In this document: one piece after another, positions 35,507 through 48,192 of the stretch | Position numbering within the stretch: the stretch's first letter is position 1 | Layout: each line of letters begins with the position of its first letter | Source: Adineta steineri | Lineage: Eukaryota; Rotifera; Eurotatoria; Adinetida; Adinetidae | Reading direction: 5' to 3' | Length of the DNA stretch: 64,000 bases | Assembly (NCBI GenBank): GCA_905250115.1 | Contig: CAJNOI010000184.1 | Span: 1 to 64,000 of the forward strand | Program-made: the position numbers and the translations under genes | Notes under the pieces: generated by a model | Databases searched by the model: none | The model's input: only the letters and a program-made list of their open reading frames with translations | Told to the model about the DNA's origin: nothing

Positions 35507-38500
35507 TTACTGTGGATATGATGAATATTGATTTGATACTTGCGTTGAATTAATATTAAACGCAGGTGTCGTTGTAGCTGCTGTTGCTGCTGCTGTTGTT
35601 GTTGTTGTTGATGATGATGATGATGCTGCAGTTGAAACTGTTCCATTTGGAAATGTATTATTTGTTAATAACATATCTCGAATTAATGATTCAATTGGTG
35701 TTTTTCCAACCAAACGAACAAAAAAGATTTCTTTGATAACATGTGAACTGACTAATTTTAATGATGGTAAACGAAGAAGTAATTTACCAAACCGATTCAT
35801 ATGTGATGGATATTGACTTTTAATATATTCTTCTAATGCAAGAACAGATTTTTCTTGTAAATTATCAATATGTCCTGGATCAGATAAACCTGGTGCATCT
35901 AGAAAAAAAAATACATAAATAATAAAAAAAAATTTCTTCTTCAGTTTTTCTTACCTGGTGTAAAAAGAATAATTGCTTTTAAACATGAATATTCAGCATG
36001 ATCTAAATGCATTAATTTAAATTTTTCTACTTGTTCTTGAAATTTTCGTGTTTGATCTAAATATGTTTGAACTTTATCTGAATCAATTGTATTGTTATGT
36101 ATACCATTTAATATTAATAATTGTGTTGCTTGTATTGGCATATTACATTGACTTGCATTCAATAAAAATAATTCATTCCATGTTACTTGTAATAATAAAC
36201 ATTGATCATTTAATGTTAATTCTCGAAAAAAAGGAATATTACGTGCCCATTCAACAGCACCAAATAAAAGACTTGCTGCTAATTCACAGGCATTATCCAT
36301 TGTTATGACATTTGAATTATTATTGTTATCTGATGATGTCGATGAATTCGAATTGGATGAACTACCTGCAGCTGGTGTTGATGAAGATTGTAAACGATTT
36401 GATATAAATGAATAAGATTCAGCACGAACTAAATGTGAGATATAATTATTTAAATAATTATGTGCATCTGGTGGAAATGTAAAATGACCATAAGTATTCG
36501 AAACTGATGGAACACGACCACGTTGAACAGCTTTAATTTAAAAGAAATGAATGACGGGAAACAAAAGTTTATATATATTTCTATTACCTTCACGTCTCAT
36601 GCCCATCTTTAAACAACGAGAAAATCGACAATATTGACATTGATTACGATGATGAGTATCTATCGGACATTTCCGACTAGCAAGAAACGATATAAATTAT
36701 GAATAGAATTCTCATCGATAAAAAAACCTTACTTTCCACGACATGTATAATTCAGATTACGTCTAACTGAACGTTTAAAAAATGATTTACAACCTTCACA
36801 TGTATATTGTCCATAATGTTTTCCACTTGATTTATCTCCACATACAACACATTCTACAGTTTGTTTATCATTTATCATCGATGAATGTGTATCTGCACGC
36901 TGATCATCAATAAGTGTATCATTATTACCATTAATTATAATATTATTTGGTTCTAATTTTGGTTGAATATGTGATGATAGATTATATTGATTATTATTTG
37001 TTTCATTTGAAAATGTTGGACGACAATGTTGTTGTTGCTGCTGTTGCTGCTGTTGTTGTTGTTGAGAATCAATAGAAAGAAATCGTGTATTATTATCTGC
37101 TGTTGTCCATGATGGTGGGATATATTGCTGTTGATGATGATGATGATTCATTAATGTCATCGGTGAACCAAAAGCAAACGCTAAAAAAATTGATAAAAAT
37201 TTTTTTTATTTTCTCCAATCAATAAAGTATGTCATTAGAGTAGAGAGAGAAAAAGGAACCAATCAAGTACATTTTAAAGAAAATAGAACGAATGAAATAT
37301 GGGAAAAGCAAAAGGAGAATAATATCACATATGCACAATTAAATATTTCATGCTGATCTTTTTCAAAACACATGTCAACTTATTCGAATTTTATATCAAT
37401 ACAATAATAGATACTCATATATACACGAACGAATACATTTCTTTCAATCTATAACTCAAGCAAGCATGTGTCGAGTGGTATAATAGAGTCAAATACTTTC
37501 AGGTGGAATATACATATATAGCTAATGTCACACATCGTTGTTCGATGTCTTTTCTTTCTTCTTCTTCATTGTGACATATGTGCTATCAAGGATCAGATTC
37601 ACTTAAAAAATATAATATTTTTTTCCCTCTAATCTTCTTAAAAAACTATTTTTATTTTTCTTACTTACAATCCATTTTGTATTATATGAATGTATTCATA
37701 CTCGGACAAATCATTCAATAGCCGATGGTCAAAATAGAATAAGATGAAAAAATTTTTCTTTTTCTTTCTTTTTCCTCTCGAATACATTCTAGGTTATCAA
37801 ATACATATATACAACATTTGAGTCTCGTTAACTATATAGCTTCATATGACCTTGTATCAGAACGGATATTTGGTATTCACAATAAACGGACATGTTTTAA
37901 ATACGACCTTTTATCGGTCATTATTAATAATAAACAAAAGAAATTTTTCTTCAAGGTAAAAAAATATACTTACTAAACACGAAATTTTGGTGACAAAAAC
38001 GAGAAGAAAAAAAGATAACAAGGAAAAGAATGACAATATACTATAAGCCATAGGATACGAAAAAAAAGAAGAAGGAAAGGTTAAGCAAACGTAACAACAA
38101 CAATGAAGGAAAAGAACACAGAGAAAAAAGGTCTGCATACGTCGAGACAATAAATGATGAAGAAGACATCGAAATGTGTGGGTAACCTTCGCGACGCGTC
38201 TCTTTTTTTTTTTAAAGATTTTTTTTCAAGGTGCATTAACAACAAGACCTTTATCGCGTTTTTGAACCCTTTTACATAACGAAGAGAAACAATAAAGAGA
38301 TTCGATCATCATCATCATCTCTTATAGCATACACTTATTACTACAATGACCTGAACTACATTCCAGACAGTACATTATTTCGTTGAGAAACAAAAGAGAA
38401 AAAATATGTATATATATATACATATACATATGCATGTGATAAGAATTTAATCTAATGTATATATATATGGGAATTGAATTTAAGTTTTAAAATGAAAAAT

Positions 38501-39311
38501 AACCAAAAAAATATTTCCTCTTTTTAATTTTCATCATTCGTTTTCTCTCTCTCTGCCTCTCATTTTTTTTCCTTCTCCTGTTCGATGATCTCAATTCAAG
38601 ACAATCAATATATAAATATACATGCACATGTATATATCCCAGTTATATAATCAATTCATACCAAAATATGATCTGTACAAGGCTGACCAAGTCGAGGGCG
38701 GTGGTAATAATGTTGAGGTCTTGTTTGATAGTGTCGGGTCGTTGGACTCCATGGTTGGCCTCTTTACTCTTTTCCTTTTTTTTCTGCTTTTAAATGTTTT
38801 AAGTAATGTCTATATGTTGAACAACGTTTCTCTCGTCTTTTCTTTCTTTTTTTTTTTGCATGTTAGCTATTGCTGCATTGTTAGTATAGATTTTTTTTTT
38901 CTTTTTTTGATTCATTGTTATGAGCAAAAGAAACGACTAACTACTGCCAATGAGAATGCATCTTTGATTAAAAAGAATTGACGAGAGAACATAAGCGAAC
39001 GACTTCTAACAACATTATTTCAATTGCTGCTAAGAAAATGAGAAGAAAAAGAAGAAAAGAAGTTAGAGAGCATTGTGATGATGATGATGATGATGACGGA
39101 AAAATAGGGTGGAGACACATATATGTGCAGTCAGATGTTAACTAAAGTGACAGAAATCAAATAGGCATACTACTACTACATACTATCAGCCAACGGGCGA
39201 ATGGGAGAGGTCTCTATAGAATTGTTGCGAAAGTGGTTAAATCAATTGTTCGTATGATAGATGTAGTAACAAAAGATAATCGAGGCGCGAGAACAAGTAC
39301 TTACGATCCAT
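35507..39311 (-). CDS. NR2F: COUP-TF/seven-up type nuclear receptor (NR2F), 5 coding exons, 503 aa
   Basis: Minus-strand exons: 39305-39311 (7 nt, ATG GAT C), 36733-37180, 36588-36676, 35955-36530, 35507-35898. The DNA-binding domain (about residues 113-180) reads [20 protein letters not shown], with P-box CEGCKS, then [15 protein letters not shown] and [14 protein letters not shown], diagnostic for COUP-TF. The ligand-binding domain has [53 protein letters not shown] and [20 protein letters not shown]. Such receptors bind direct repeats of AGGTCA and mostly repress, for example in neural patterning. The N-terminal region is Gln-rich. A linker and C-terminal Ser/Thr/Ala runs come from triplet repeats. 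The 7-nt first exon across a 2.1-kb intron is inferred from splice sites and frame. Confidence 0.93.
37181..39304 (-). other. Long first intron of the COUP-TF gene
   Basis: A 2.1-kb intron, far larger than the 50-60 bp typical here. It contains pyrimidine tracts, (TA)n runs and a (GAT)n run near 39073-39096. No gene was recognised inside on either strand. Its length suggests that it may hold control elements for the receptor (inference). Confidence 0.5.
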
Positions 39312-40366
39312 GTCGATCTTTCCGGCTGTCTGTTCAAGTCAAAATCAATATGATCAATAAGGTACAACAATACACATACTCTTGATTTGCAAATATTAAT
39401 TACGATGACGACGACAAATCGGCTTTATATAAGAGTCGAATAGTTGGATTACTTGACGTTCTCTTTTTTTTTCCCTCTGTTAAAATATTCTTTACACATA
39501 CATGAACAGGGTCATATTAGTGGGTGGACTAAAAGCAATACTAGATATGAATAAGAGAGAGAGGGAGAGAAAGAATTAATTTTCTTTTTCGATATTGTAT
39601 AGAAAGAATGAAACATTTCTTTCTTCTTTTTTTTTTTGTGCTGTTGCTTATTTGTTCAAGTAAAGATAACGACGTGTTGGAAAAAAAATGAAAGATGAAC
39701 ATTGACGTCAATTGAATAATGATTGAAATTGTCTATGTTTAGTTAGGTTGATAAGATAGATGAATTGGTAGAAAAATTTTATAGACATTTTTAAAACAAT
39801 GAAATTATAAATATACGTTCATCAGATTGTTAGTACACATGAATATGTAGATCTAGTTATGAAATGTTTTTTATTATCATAATGATTGGATGTAAGCAAT
39901 CTCGCTTTTTTGGGTTCGGAAACAGACAATGTAATGGATAAGGTTAAAGGTAAACGGAGAGAGTACTATAAATAATTCTGTACCGAACACATATCAATGA
40001 TTCATAGCTCTATTGATGAGAATATTTAAATTTGTACTGTTTATATACACATCATCAAAAGAACATATAATGCTTCAGGGCAAAATCAATAATAAGTATA
40101 TAGATAGAGAAATCACTTAATAATAAACTGTGACTATGAATTAGAACGAATCAATACGAAGCAGATTTTATATAATTTAAGCTTTGGAGATAGGCCTTTT
40201 TTATTGTAATTCAGTAACAGACAGTAGTTTCTATTTATTATTCACTATCTAATTGAGAGTTTTTTTTTGTATGGTAGATTCAAGCTGTCTATCATTTTAT
40301 TGCTTACTGAATTCTCAATTCTTCTAACAAAAAAACAAGACTTTTTGATTGTTAAAACTTTAAAAA
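39312..40366. other. Intergenic region between COUP-TF and THNSL1
   Basis: The COUP-TF 5' flank and the THNSL1 3' flank. AT-rich with purine runs (GA)n near 39552-39572. No ORF of interest. Confidence 0.4.
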
Positions 40367-42733
40367 CTACGATAAATGTTGTTTAGAAAATTTTTCTAAA
40401 AATGTTTTAATTTCTTTAATAATAGCCGATTTTTTTGCTTCAACGGTATTTGTATGTATAACAGGTTTCTTCGGTAATTTTATTAATTCATGATGCATTG
40501 GTGTAGTTGATTTTAATGATTGTAAATCTTTCAATAATATCGATATATCATTTGATGATATTGATTGTTTATTATTATCAATTGCTTTTAATACCGACTG
40601 AGGAAATTTTCCATAATGAGCAGTAGCTGATATAAGTATTGGTATATCATTTGATTTTGAAAATTTATCTGCTATATGTACACCAACAGCTGTATGTGGA
40701 TCAATAATTTGTTTTGTTTCATAATAAACTTTTTTCATCATTTCAATACATTCATTTTCCGTTGTCCAATCACCTTGAATTTCTGATTGAATTTGTTTTA
40801 ATAAATTCGTATCAACTTTAAAATATCGATCATTTGCAAGTTCATTAAATAATTGTTGAACTTTTGAATAATTTCCATTTGTTAATAAATAAAGAAAACG
40901 TTCAAGATTTGAACTTATTAATATATCAATACTAGGACTAATTGTTTTTTGAAATGATCGATTACGTAAATCATATGAACCAGTTCGAATAAAATCAGCA
41001 ATAATATTATTTTCATTCGATGCTGTTATTAAACGTCGAACAGGTAAACCTAATTGTCGAGCATAGAAAGCACCAAGCATATTACCAAAATTTCCTGTTG
41101 GAATACAAACATCAATTAATTCACCAAGTTTAATTACATCTTGTTGAACAAGTTGTAAATAAGAATTTATAGTAAATACAATTTGTGGTAAAAATCGTGC
41201 CCAATTAATACTATTTGCTGATGAAAGATGTAGACCAGGTACAATTTGATTTATATCAGATAGAAATTGTTTATCATTAAAAATTTCTTTGACTGTTGTT
41301 TGACTAAAAATATTAATTTATTAATTAATTTAATAACAAAACAAAAAATATTTACCAAAAATCAAAATCAGCATCAATTCCTAATACACAAACATCTCCT
41401 GATGCAGTTTGCATTTGTGCTTTTTGTACAATGGAAACACCAGTATTTGGATAAAGAACAATAACAGGTGTACCAGGTAATCGAGCAAATGCATCAAGTG
41501 CTGCACAACCTGTATCGCCTGATGTAGCAACAAGTAAACCTAAACGAGTTATTTTATGTTCATCGATTGAAGTTAATTCTGTTGCTGCTTGCATTAAATG
41601 TGGTAATAATTGAAGACTTAAATCTTTAAATGATGCTGTTGGACCATGAAATGTTTCCATTAAATATTGATTTTTTCGAAGATGACGAACTGGTAAAATT
41701 TTTCCATCATCAAAACTTGAATAAGCTTGCCAGAGTAAAGAACGTAAATGAGATGGATGAAGAGTACCAAGTGGAAATCGTTCCATAATACGTAAAGCCA
41801 TTTCAGGATAGGATAAACCAACTAAACGTTGTAATTCACCAAGAGACATTGGACTGAATGAACGAGAAACTATACGTAATCGAAATAAATAATAATTCTT
41901 ATTTTTATTTTAAGATTTTACGTACCAACAAGTCCACCATCAGGTGCAAGTCCTTGTTGAACAACATTAAGAAATTGTTGATTATTCAGCTGATCTCCAC
42001 TTCGAGTACTTTCATACATTTTCGATTGTTTTTCAAGTTGATTGATAATTTTTTGTGCTATATCTTTAGGTGTTTCATCTTTACCTATAATAATTCTAAT
42101 ATCATAAGATTTTTCATAAATATGTTCACGCCAATTAAGAATATCATTCAAAGTATTTGTTCGTTGTCCAACAATACGATCGACACGCATTATTTCACAA
42201 CGATTTAATATTGTTTCACGTGATGCATCTAAATATACAAAAATACCACGTTTTGAAAGATATTCCATTGATTGAGTGTGTAATGGATTTGAACCAGTTA
42301 ATGATATAATATGATTTTCATGATCTAATGCTAGTAATTCTTGACCTTCAGCTTCAAGAAATTTTTCATCACCAAGTTCAGTTAATTTTGATGCTACACT
42401 TGTTTTCCATCGTGGTTCAAGCCAATTATCATCAATATCAATAAGGGATTTATTTGTTAAACGAGCTAATTCACGTCCAACACTTGTTTTTCCACAACCT
42501 GGTGGTCCCCTTTAATATATAAAAATAAATATCTATTATATTTAAAAACAAAAATACACTTACATAAGAAAAATATTACGTTTTTCAAAATTATTAGTAT
42601 TTGGTAATAATGATCGATGTAATCCATTTTTATACCATTTTGCTTGTTGATCTTTGTTCGAACTTGATAATCGTCGAATAACACATTGTAAAAATCTAAC
42701 AGGTTTTTGATAGTAAGACAAATGATAAAACAT
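40367..42733 (-). CDS. THNSL1: Threonine synthase-like 1, shikimate-kinase-like plus PLP domain (4 exons, 734 aa)
   Basis: Minus-strand exons: 42564-42733, 41926-42509, 41356-41869, 40367-41303. The N terminus is basic and Ser-rich, compatible with a mitochondrial targeting sequence. A shikimate-kinase-like NTPase domain follows, with Walker A GPPGCGKTSVGREL (from residue 58), split by intron 1. The second half is a threonine-synthase-like PLP enzyme. HGPTASFKD carries the presumed Schiff-base Lys333, ATSGDTGCAA is the phosphate loop, and PTGNFGNMLGAFYARQLG lies near the C-terminal third. Animals lack threonine synthesis, and THNSL1 function is poorly known. All expected motifs are intact and the length matches vertebrate THNSL1 (about 740). 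It is divergent from the micro-gene at 43065. Confidence 0.94.
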
Positions 42734-43064
42734 GATTTGTTTGCGAAAAAATTCAAAGATACAAAACAATCGTTTATGATATAATCCGATATAAAAAAGA
42801 AAATAAGTTGAGTCATCCTTTATTTATTCTGTGTGCGTGTTTCGGCCACGTGATGGTTTTATTATTATGATGTATCATCGTTCTTTTGCTTTGTTGAATT
42901 ATGTATTTGTCCATGAGATAGATGCATACGGTAGAAAAAAAATGAATAGAGAAATCAGGCGTATCTTGATGAGTAAGAGAGACAAAAAGAAAATGTTAAT
43001 AGAGCATGAAAATGCACTGGTTCATTTGCCTTCTATTTGATTTCATATCGACAACGAATATAAA
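42734..43064. other. Bidirectional promoter region between THNSL1 and the Cys-rich micro-gene
   Basis: About 330 bp between two divergent start codons. No clear TATA box. A plus-strand frame crossing it has no recognisable content. Confidence 0.4.
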
Positions 43065-43316
43065 ATGTGTTTACCAGTAAGAAAATGATATTGATGATTT
43101 CGTTTTATTTTCATATAAAATAATTTAGTTATGTTGTGATTGTGGACCTGTTGATTGTATTGTATGTATTCCACTCGATTGCTGTTGCCCTGGTCGTGAT
43201 GGAGGGTAAGTAAATTATATATTGTTCTTTTTATGTTTGAAAAAATATGAAATATTCATAGAGCAATTACATCACAACCACGTAAACGCCTAAACATAAT
43301 CGACAAAATTAATTGA
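43065..43316 (+). CDS. Three-exon Cys-rich micro-protein, 47 aa, unknown family
   Basis: Exons: 43065-43076, 43129-43205 and 43262-43316, with GT-AG introns of 52 and 56 bp, the usual size in this window. The spliced frame opens with MCLPLCCDCGPVDCIVC, contains DCCCPGRDGG, and ends in a basic tail (QPRKRLNIIDKIN). Nine of the first 24 residues are cysteine and no signal peptide is present. This suggests a metal-binding or palmitoylated cytosolic peptide (inference). Each frame on its own is too short to be noticed; the support is the joint fit of two donors, two acceptors, phase and a stop. No database homologue can be claimed. Confidence 0.55.
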
Positions 43317-44859
43317 TTATATGGTTTTGAGCAAATATTTTTTTCTTTTTTTTTTAATTATATTTAATAGAAGTGTTTTTTAAAATAAACAAGCATAATT
43401 AATCGTCAATCACCTGAATAATTACATACTTTTTTTTACAGGAAGCGTCACAAAAACATGATTTTGACTTTTTTAAATTCCGAGATAATTAAAAGATATA
43501 CATAAAAGTTAACTAACTTTATATTTTGAGGATATGAGTGAATGTGAGTAATTAGAATATATATGATACACCCACCCTTAAGATAAAATACAAATATACT
43601 TTATACAACGATTGTATTAATAATTTGATAAAAAGATTGATTTGAATTCTATTGTCATATATAGCGAAGAGAATGATTGTTTAACTTTATATAGCTAAGT
43701 TATTCAGTGCACATATTTTTTTTTCGTTTTATATACAAATAAAATCTATATTTATACAAGTAGATTATATTTTTACTATTGCTATTTAAAATCTGAAAGC
43801 ATATTTTACAGATAATTTCATAAATGTTTCATAAGATAATATGTGATAGTTTTCAGAAATAAATTTTTGTCGAATATAAGCTACTTCTAAAAGATAAAAC
43901 AAACATATTAATTATTAAAAAAATGAACTTTGGCTCAGATTAACATTTGAAAATGTACGTGATTAATTGTTTTCTGTATTTTATAGATTTCTTCAGAATA
44001 GATAAGTAGAAGTATTATGATTCAATTCTCAAAAACAAGAAGTGTTATTGAATAATTTCAGCTTTTTATTCTCAGAATTGGCTGATATTGAAATGATTTA
44101 TAAAAGTTTACATCTGATCATTGTCTAGTAGCTAGTAGGTGATAATGCTTAATTTATTTATTTCAAACATCTAATTAGTATGGAAACAAATAACACATAA
44201 AGGAAGATTTTTTCATGAATTTAATTAATTTTAAAGATATATCAACATTGGATTTTTTTTGATTTACCTGAATGTGCATATTTGTTGATCTTTCATATTT
44301 CTGATAACGTTATCTTCGTCATAAAACATGAATACACGTAGTCTTCGACTCATGAAAATAAAAAAGAACAGTTGACAACACAATAATTAAATATTTCTTT
44401 TTGCTCATTGTTCTAACAGAAAATCTTTACTATTGTTCTGATATTTTTGTCATATTATTCAGTAATCATTTGTCTGGAGATAAGAATAATTGTAGATTTC
44501 CAGCATTCTCTAATAATGACTGAAAAAAGTAAAATTATCTTTAGAGGTTTTTTTTAAGGGCAAATATTTTCAGAATTATTTCTTACAGATTATTTTTTTG
44601 AATTATCAACAACGACCATACTTTAATGTCCTTTTCGTTTATCGGTAACTAATAAATATCTTTGAAGATATCTGTAGTATTTGGTGATGTATATTTAACA
44701 AACATGAAAAAACTAAGTAAAATACTGATAACAGAGAAAACAATGTAAATGATGATAAACGAACAATCTCAAAAGAAAATTCTTATACTATAAAATGATA
44801 CATGATTCTCATTTATTCATAAACATTTCTCCTTGAAGTAATCTACATTACAACAAACA
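43317..44859. other. AT-rich intergenic region before the ART-TPR gene
   Basis: About 1.5 kb without a recognisable gene on either strand. A single ACACCCACCC sits near 43569. The TATA box of the downstream gene lies at its right end. Confidence 0.4.
44789..44795 (+). promoter_or_regulatory. TATA box of the ART-TPR gene
   Basis: TATAAAA lies 65 bp before the ATG at 44860, so the leader would be short. Confidence 0.5.
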
Positions 44860-47058
44860 ATGGCAAACAACAAATCAATAACATCTGTTCAAAACAATAC
44901 ACAGGCTAATGATAAACAAGCATCAAGCTTTTCCAAGGGTGCAGTTGCAAATCGACGTATGAACATGCAAAGAATGCAAAATGTTCTCCTCATTTGGTTG
45001 GACAACAATATTAATGAAAATAATGCTGATTGTAATAATACAATTAAGCAATTAAAACGTGTAGTGAACAACGTAAACACGTTTACAAATAGTGAAGAAT
45101 GTGTTGAATTTATTCAAACCATAAACAACAACAACAAAGTATGTATGATTGTCTCCGGGTCACTTGGGAAACATATTTTGCCTCATATGCATGATATGTC
45201 CCAAGTAGACACCATTTTTGTTTTTTGTAACAACCAAGAATGGCATAAACAATGGGTCAAAAAATGGCCTAAAATAAAAGGAGTCTACACAGATATAGCA
45301 TCAATCTGCGAAGCTCTCAAGCAAGCTGCTCACCAATGTGAACAAAATGCCATCTCAATCAGCTTCGTGGCATCAAACAAGAAATTGGATCAATTAGATC
45401 CATCATTCATGTATACTCAGATCTTGAAAGAGATCTTATTAACCATTAAATTCGAAGATAAACATTTCAAAGAATTTATTACATATTGTCGTGAAGCATT
45501 TGTCGAAAATCAGTATGAATTAGATAATATTACAAAATTGGAACGTGATTATCATGATCAAACACCTGTTTGGTGGTATACCTATCAATATTTTTTATAT
45601 TCGATGCTCAACCAAGCATTAAGATTAATGGATGTTGATACTATTGTTCGAATGGGCTTCTTTATTAATGATCTACATCGTAATATTCAACGGCTCCATT
45701 CGGAACAATTTAATGGTCAGCAATCTGGTAAAACATTTACAGTTTATCGTGGACAATGTCTTTCAAAAGAAGATTTCACCAAAATGACAAAAACTAAAGG
45801 TGGACTCCTTTCATTTAATAACTTTTTATCGACTAGTAGAAATCGTAATGTTTCTCTCTTTTTCGCACCACAAGCTGCTACAAATCCTGATCTTGTCGGA
45901 ATTCTATTTGTTATTTCCACTAACTCTACTCGCTCAACAGCTCCATTTGCTTCTGTTTCAGATGTTAGTTATTTTCATACAGAAGACGAAGTTCTCTTTT
46001 CTATGCATACCATTTTTCGCATTGGAGATAGTAAACCAATGAATGAAAATAATCATCTCTATAGAGTAAACTTAATATTGACCAACGACAACGATCAAGA
46101 TCTTGAAACTCTTACTGATCGTATCCGGCAAGAGACCTTTCCAAATGTAGAAGGATGGTACAGACTAGGATTATTGTTAATTAAAATGGGTCAGTTTAAC
46201 AAGGCGCAAGAAGTTTACGAAGTTTTACTTAACCAAACAACAAATGAGAGCGACAAAGCACCGATTTATTTTCAACTAGGTCGGATCAAATATAATCAAG
46301 GACAATATCAAGAGGCACTTTCATCTCATGAAAAAGCTCTTACAATTCGACAACAATTACTTCCTTCCAGTCATCCTGATTTGGGTGCTTCCTATAACAA
46401 CATCGGTGTGGTGTATTACAACATGGGTGATTATCCAAAATCACTTTCATCTTATGAAAAAGCCCTTACAATTCAACAACAATCACTTTCTTCCAATCAT
46501 CCTGATTTGGGTGCTTCCTATAACAACATCGGTAATGTGTATCAGAACATGGATGATTATCCAAAAGCACTTTCATCTCATGAAAAGGCGCTTGCAATTC
46601 GACAACAATCGCTTCCTTCCAACCATCCTGATTTGGCTATGTCCTATAACAACATCGGTATGGTATACTACAGCATGAGTGAATATCCAAAAGCACTTTC
46701 ATATTATGAGAAAGATCTTGCAATTCTACAACAATCACTGCCTTCTAATCATCCTGATTTGGGTGCTTCCCATAACAACATCGGCAATGTTTATCAGAAC
46801 ATGGATGATTATCCAAAAGCACTTTTATCTCATGAAAAGGCCCTTGCAATTCGACAACAATCGCTTCCTTCCAATCATCCTGATTTGGGTGGTTCGTATA
46901 ACAACATCGGTACAGTGTATCAGAATATGGGCAACTATTCAAAAGCTCATTCGTTTTACGAACGTGCTGTACAAATTGGAGAACAATCATTACTAACAAA
47001 TCATCCGAGACTTCAACAATGGAGAAAAAACCTCGAAATTGTAAATAAGAACTTATAA
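44860..47058 (+). CDS. ADP-ribosyltransferase fused to kinesin-light-chain-type TPR repeats (732 aa, single exon)
   Basis: An intronless ORF with a TATA box 65 bp upstream. Residues 40-170 form an alpha/beta region of unknown family (VLLIWLDNNI; VCMIVSGSLGKHILPHM). Residues about 225-410 form an R-S-E class ART domain: Arg297 in FTVYRGQ, S324-T-S326 in NNFLSTSRN, and the E375-D-E377 biglutamate in YFHTEDEVLF. All three catalytic elements are present. From about residue 430 there is one divergent TPR and then six 42-residue TPRs of kinesin-light-chain spacing (YNNIG.VY..M.DYPKALS.). TPRs bind partner proteins, so they probably bring the transferase to a target. No signal peptide. The fusion is of a kind seen repeatedly in bdelloids (recollection). 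Target unknown. Confidence 0.85.
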   Translation: MANNKSITSVQNNTQANDKQASSFSKGAVANRRMNMQRMQNVLLIWLDNNINENNADCNNTIKQLKRVVNNVNTFTNSEECVEFIQTINNNNKVCMIVSGSLGKHILPHMHDMSQVDTIFVFCNNQEWHKQWVKKWPKIKGVYTDIASICEALKQAAHQCEQNAISISFVASNKKLDQLDPSFMYTQILKEILLTIKFEDKHFKEFITYCREAFVENQYELDNITKLERDYHDQTPVWWYTYQYFLYSMLNQALRLMDVDTIVRMGFFINDLHRNIQRLHSEQFNGQQSGKTFTVYRGQCLSKEDFTKMTKTKGGLLSFNNFLSTSRNRNVSLFFAPQAATNPDLVGILFVISTNSTRSTAPFASVSDVSYFHTEDEVLFSMHTIFRIGDSKPMNENNHLYRVNLILTNDNDQDLETLTDRIRQETFPNVEGWYRLGLLLIKMGQFNKAQEVYEVLLNQTTNESDKAPIYFQLGRIKYNQGQYQEALSSHEKALTIRQQLLPSSHPDLGASYNNIGVVYYNMGDYPKSLSSYEKALTIQQQSLSSNHPDLGASYNNIGNVYQNMDDYPKALSSHEKALAIRQQSLPSNHPDLAMSYNNIGMVYYSMSEYPKALSYYEKDLAILQQSLPSNHPDLGASHNNIGNVYQNMDDYPKALLSHEKALAIRQQSLPSNHPDLGGSYNNIGTVYQNMGNYSKAHSFYERAVQIGEQSLLTNHPRLQQWRKNLEIVNKNL
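46260..47012 (+). repeat. Six 126-bp TPR-coding tandem repeats
   Basis: Units of 42 codons, several nearly identical at DNA level (units 3 and 5 differ by few bases). This implies recent expansion or unequal exchange. It lies inside the ART-TPR gene. Confidence 0.9.
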
Positions 47059-48192
47059 TTTATTTGTGCATTTTTTTCGAAAGTAAAATAAAACAGATGA
47101 AAAAGAAAATTTGTCTCTGTTTAAACTATTCTCGTTGAGAACGCAATAAGAGCAGTGACACGCACCAGTAAGATAAATAATACACATTGAATAGATGTGT
47201 ATTGCAGAAAAGACCTTCACGATTACATTATTATGTCTGAACAAATAGAGTTTCATTGTGTTAGATACGAAACAAAGATACTCAACAGAAACATAGAAGA
47301 ATAGAAGGAAAGAAAAGGTTTATTTTATCAATAAAATGAATTATTCTTTCTGTTCCAGTATTAAAGAAGAGTTCATACCATCGATAAACTCATACATATT
47401 AAATGAATAGAATACCTGTATACATATATATGAAAGTAATTGACGAACAGAATCAATACTTCCATATATCCTATCAATGTTGAATTTTATCGTAGTCTAT
47501 CTCAATGCTGATATTGAATGATGACATGAGCTTAAATAGACGACTACTTTCAATATATGATTATTGTTCACAATGACTCTTACATCTTGTGTTTTTAAGA
47601 TATTTAGGAATCTATTTATCTTTAATGTGAATACAAACATTAGTTTTACTTTCCATAATAACATTCAAATGATCAATTCTTATACAATTATTTATTTTTT
47701 TCACTAGATGAAAACCAGTTTTATTTAAAGATATATATCAATAAAATAGTGCTTTGAAATACATATATCATGTTTCAGTTGCATTAATACTAAGGATAAA
47801 TTTCCTTTTTACAGATCGTAATGCAAATAATTAGATTATAACATTTCATTAATATCAATAGATATTCGTTAACTTCAAATAACAAAAATTTTTCGATAAT
47901 ATTGAGCCAAAAGATTCTGTGTTTATTGTATGTTACAATAAGTAAGTATTTATTAATAATTATAGAAAGGAAAAGAAGATTATTTAAACTTATTTATTTC
48001 ATTCATAATTTGTCTATATCAAGCATGTGTGTGTAGAATTCTTGAAATAATTTCATTGAATTTGAGAAAATATTATAAATAGTATTTCTCATTTATTATG
48101 AATGCAAGTATATTGATTATCTTCTGAAAACATTAGTAGATTGTGTTAACTTTTGATTATTGATGATTTTCTCAAGATTTTTCGAAAGTTGT
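47059..48192. other. Intergenic AT-rich region
   Basis: The 3' flank of the ART-TPR gene with an AATAAAA-type signal shortly after the stop (near 47087). No gene was recognised. Confidence 0.4.

Noticed and set aside
38622-38981. 119-codon plus frame in the COUP-TF intron
   Set aside because: Phe/Leu-rich low complexity from T runs, with no conserved motif. It lies antisense in an intron.
46328-46999. Frames overlapping the TPR repeats on both strands
   Set aside because: Shadows of the 126-bp TPR repeat; the real frame is the ART-TPR gene.
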